Below are positions 32,066 through 32,196 of a stretch of DNA of 32,196 nt, one piece after another. A program made the translations under genes and the position numbers. This stretch comes from Candidatus Poribacteria bacterium (GTDB taxonomy: Bacteria > Poribacteria > WGA-4E > PCPOR2b). How positions within the stretch are numbered: the first letter of the stretch is position 1; each line of letters opens with the position of its first letter. The notes under the pieces were generated by a model. That model was not told the DNA's origin, made no database searches, and was given only the letters and a program-made list of their open reading frames with translations. The stretch spans positions 1-32,196 of the forward strand of contig JAJECO010000028.1 in assembly GCA_022822005.1 (NCBI GenBank), written 5' to 3'.

Positions 32066-32196
32066 TTTATGGTGAATTATAAAAATAAGTAAACATTACC
32101 CATAACTCCGACCTTCGAGAGGTTTCCAAAGTCCCCCTGACAAGGGGGATTTAGGGGGTTGGCTGTGTAGTGGGAATGTCTAAGTAATTGTAAAAT
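32066..32196. mobile_element. Second MITE-like element, right end cut by the window
   Basis: The left end TTTATGGTGAATTATA (32066-32081) is followed by AAAATAAGTAAACATTA, much like the left end at 7852-7884. The last bases of the window, read on the other strand, begin ATTTTACAATTACTTAGACA and match the left-end sequence imperfectly, as expected for the inner part of the opposite terminal repeat. Inside is the hairpin CCCCC-TGACA-AGGGGG (about 32134-32150). No gene is present. The element likely ends a few bases beyond the window. Confidence 0.55.

Overview
The window looks like a chromosomal contig from an uncultivated Gram-negative bacterium. Candidatus Poribacteria or a related sponge/marine lineage is my best guess. 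This is an inference from gene content: secreted TolB-like PD40 propellers, two phytanoyl-CoA-dioxygenase-family (PhyH) proteins, an Asp-box sialidase-like protein, a Gfo/Idh/MocA dehydrogenase, a VWA/DUF4159/DUF4175 operon and many short palindromic intergenic repeats. Gram-negative envelope features are a lipobox protein, a small putative beta-barrel, a TonB-like N-terminus and an anti-sigma factor with one membrane segment. I saw no tRNA, rRNA, CRISPR array, phage gene or transposase.

Layout. 1-3489 (minus): a tandemly duplicated pair of secreted propeller genes; the last copy runs off the left edge. 3864-5156 (minus): a phenylacetate-CoA-ligase-like adenylating enzyme with a good terminator downstream. 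5157-5599: gene-free, with four successive hairpins and then a clean sigma-70 promoter for an O-methyltransferase-like gene (5600-6595). 6803-7825: Gfo/Idh/MocA oxidoreductase. 7851-8195: an element with terminal inverted repeats and no gene (MITE-like). 8290-8859: a polytopic membrane protein. 8880-11375 (minus): ECF sigma factor, zinc-finger-type anti-sigma factor and a secreted coiled-coil protein, probably one regulon cassette. 11531-11903: RNase P RNA, followed after 24 bases by a PhyH dioxygenase; a sialidase-like gene and a second PhyH gene follow.

14952-21424 (minus): a three-gene envelope operon (VWA plus amidotransferase-like membrane protein, DUF4159, large DUF4175 coiled-coil protein) from a strong promoter, without the MoxR and DUF58 genes that usually accompany it. 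21674-22219: a double zinc-ribbon protein of unknown function, transcribed divergently. 22384-24021 (minus): groEL without groES, with a perfect CIRCE operator, a near-consensus promoter and a histidine-rich C-terminus in place of the usual Gly-Met tail. 24737-28897: an FtsX/MacB-type ABC permease, its ATPase, and a membrane-anchored protein with two VWA domains and a TonB-like N-terminus. 29041-32057: a TetR regulator, a calcium-loop (FG-GAP-like) lipoprotein and a small putative beta-barrel; a 23-base palindrome in front of the lipoprotein recurs in degenerate form over the tetR promoter.

The leads I find most interesting are the TetR operator pair, the ECF sigma/anti-sigma/coiled-coil cassette, the ABC plus double-VWA cluster, the short inverted-repeat element family (7851-8195, 32066 to the end, one isolated end at 21448), and the shared C-terminal tail of the otherwise different propeller proteins. 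Several starts were moved inward from the longest open frame because a ribosome binding site, an RNA gene or a domain boundary decides them; each case is noted.
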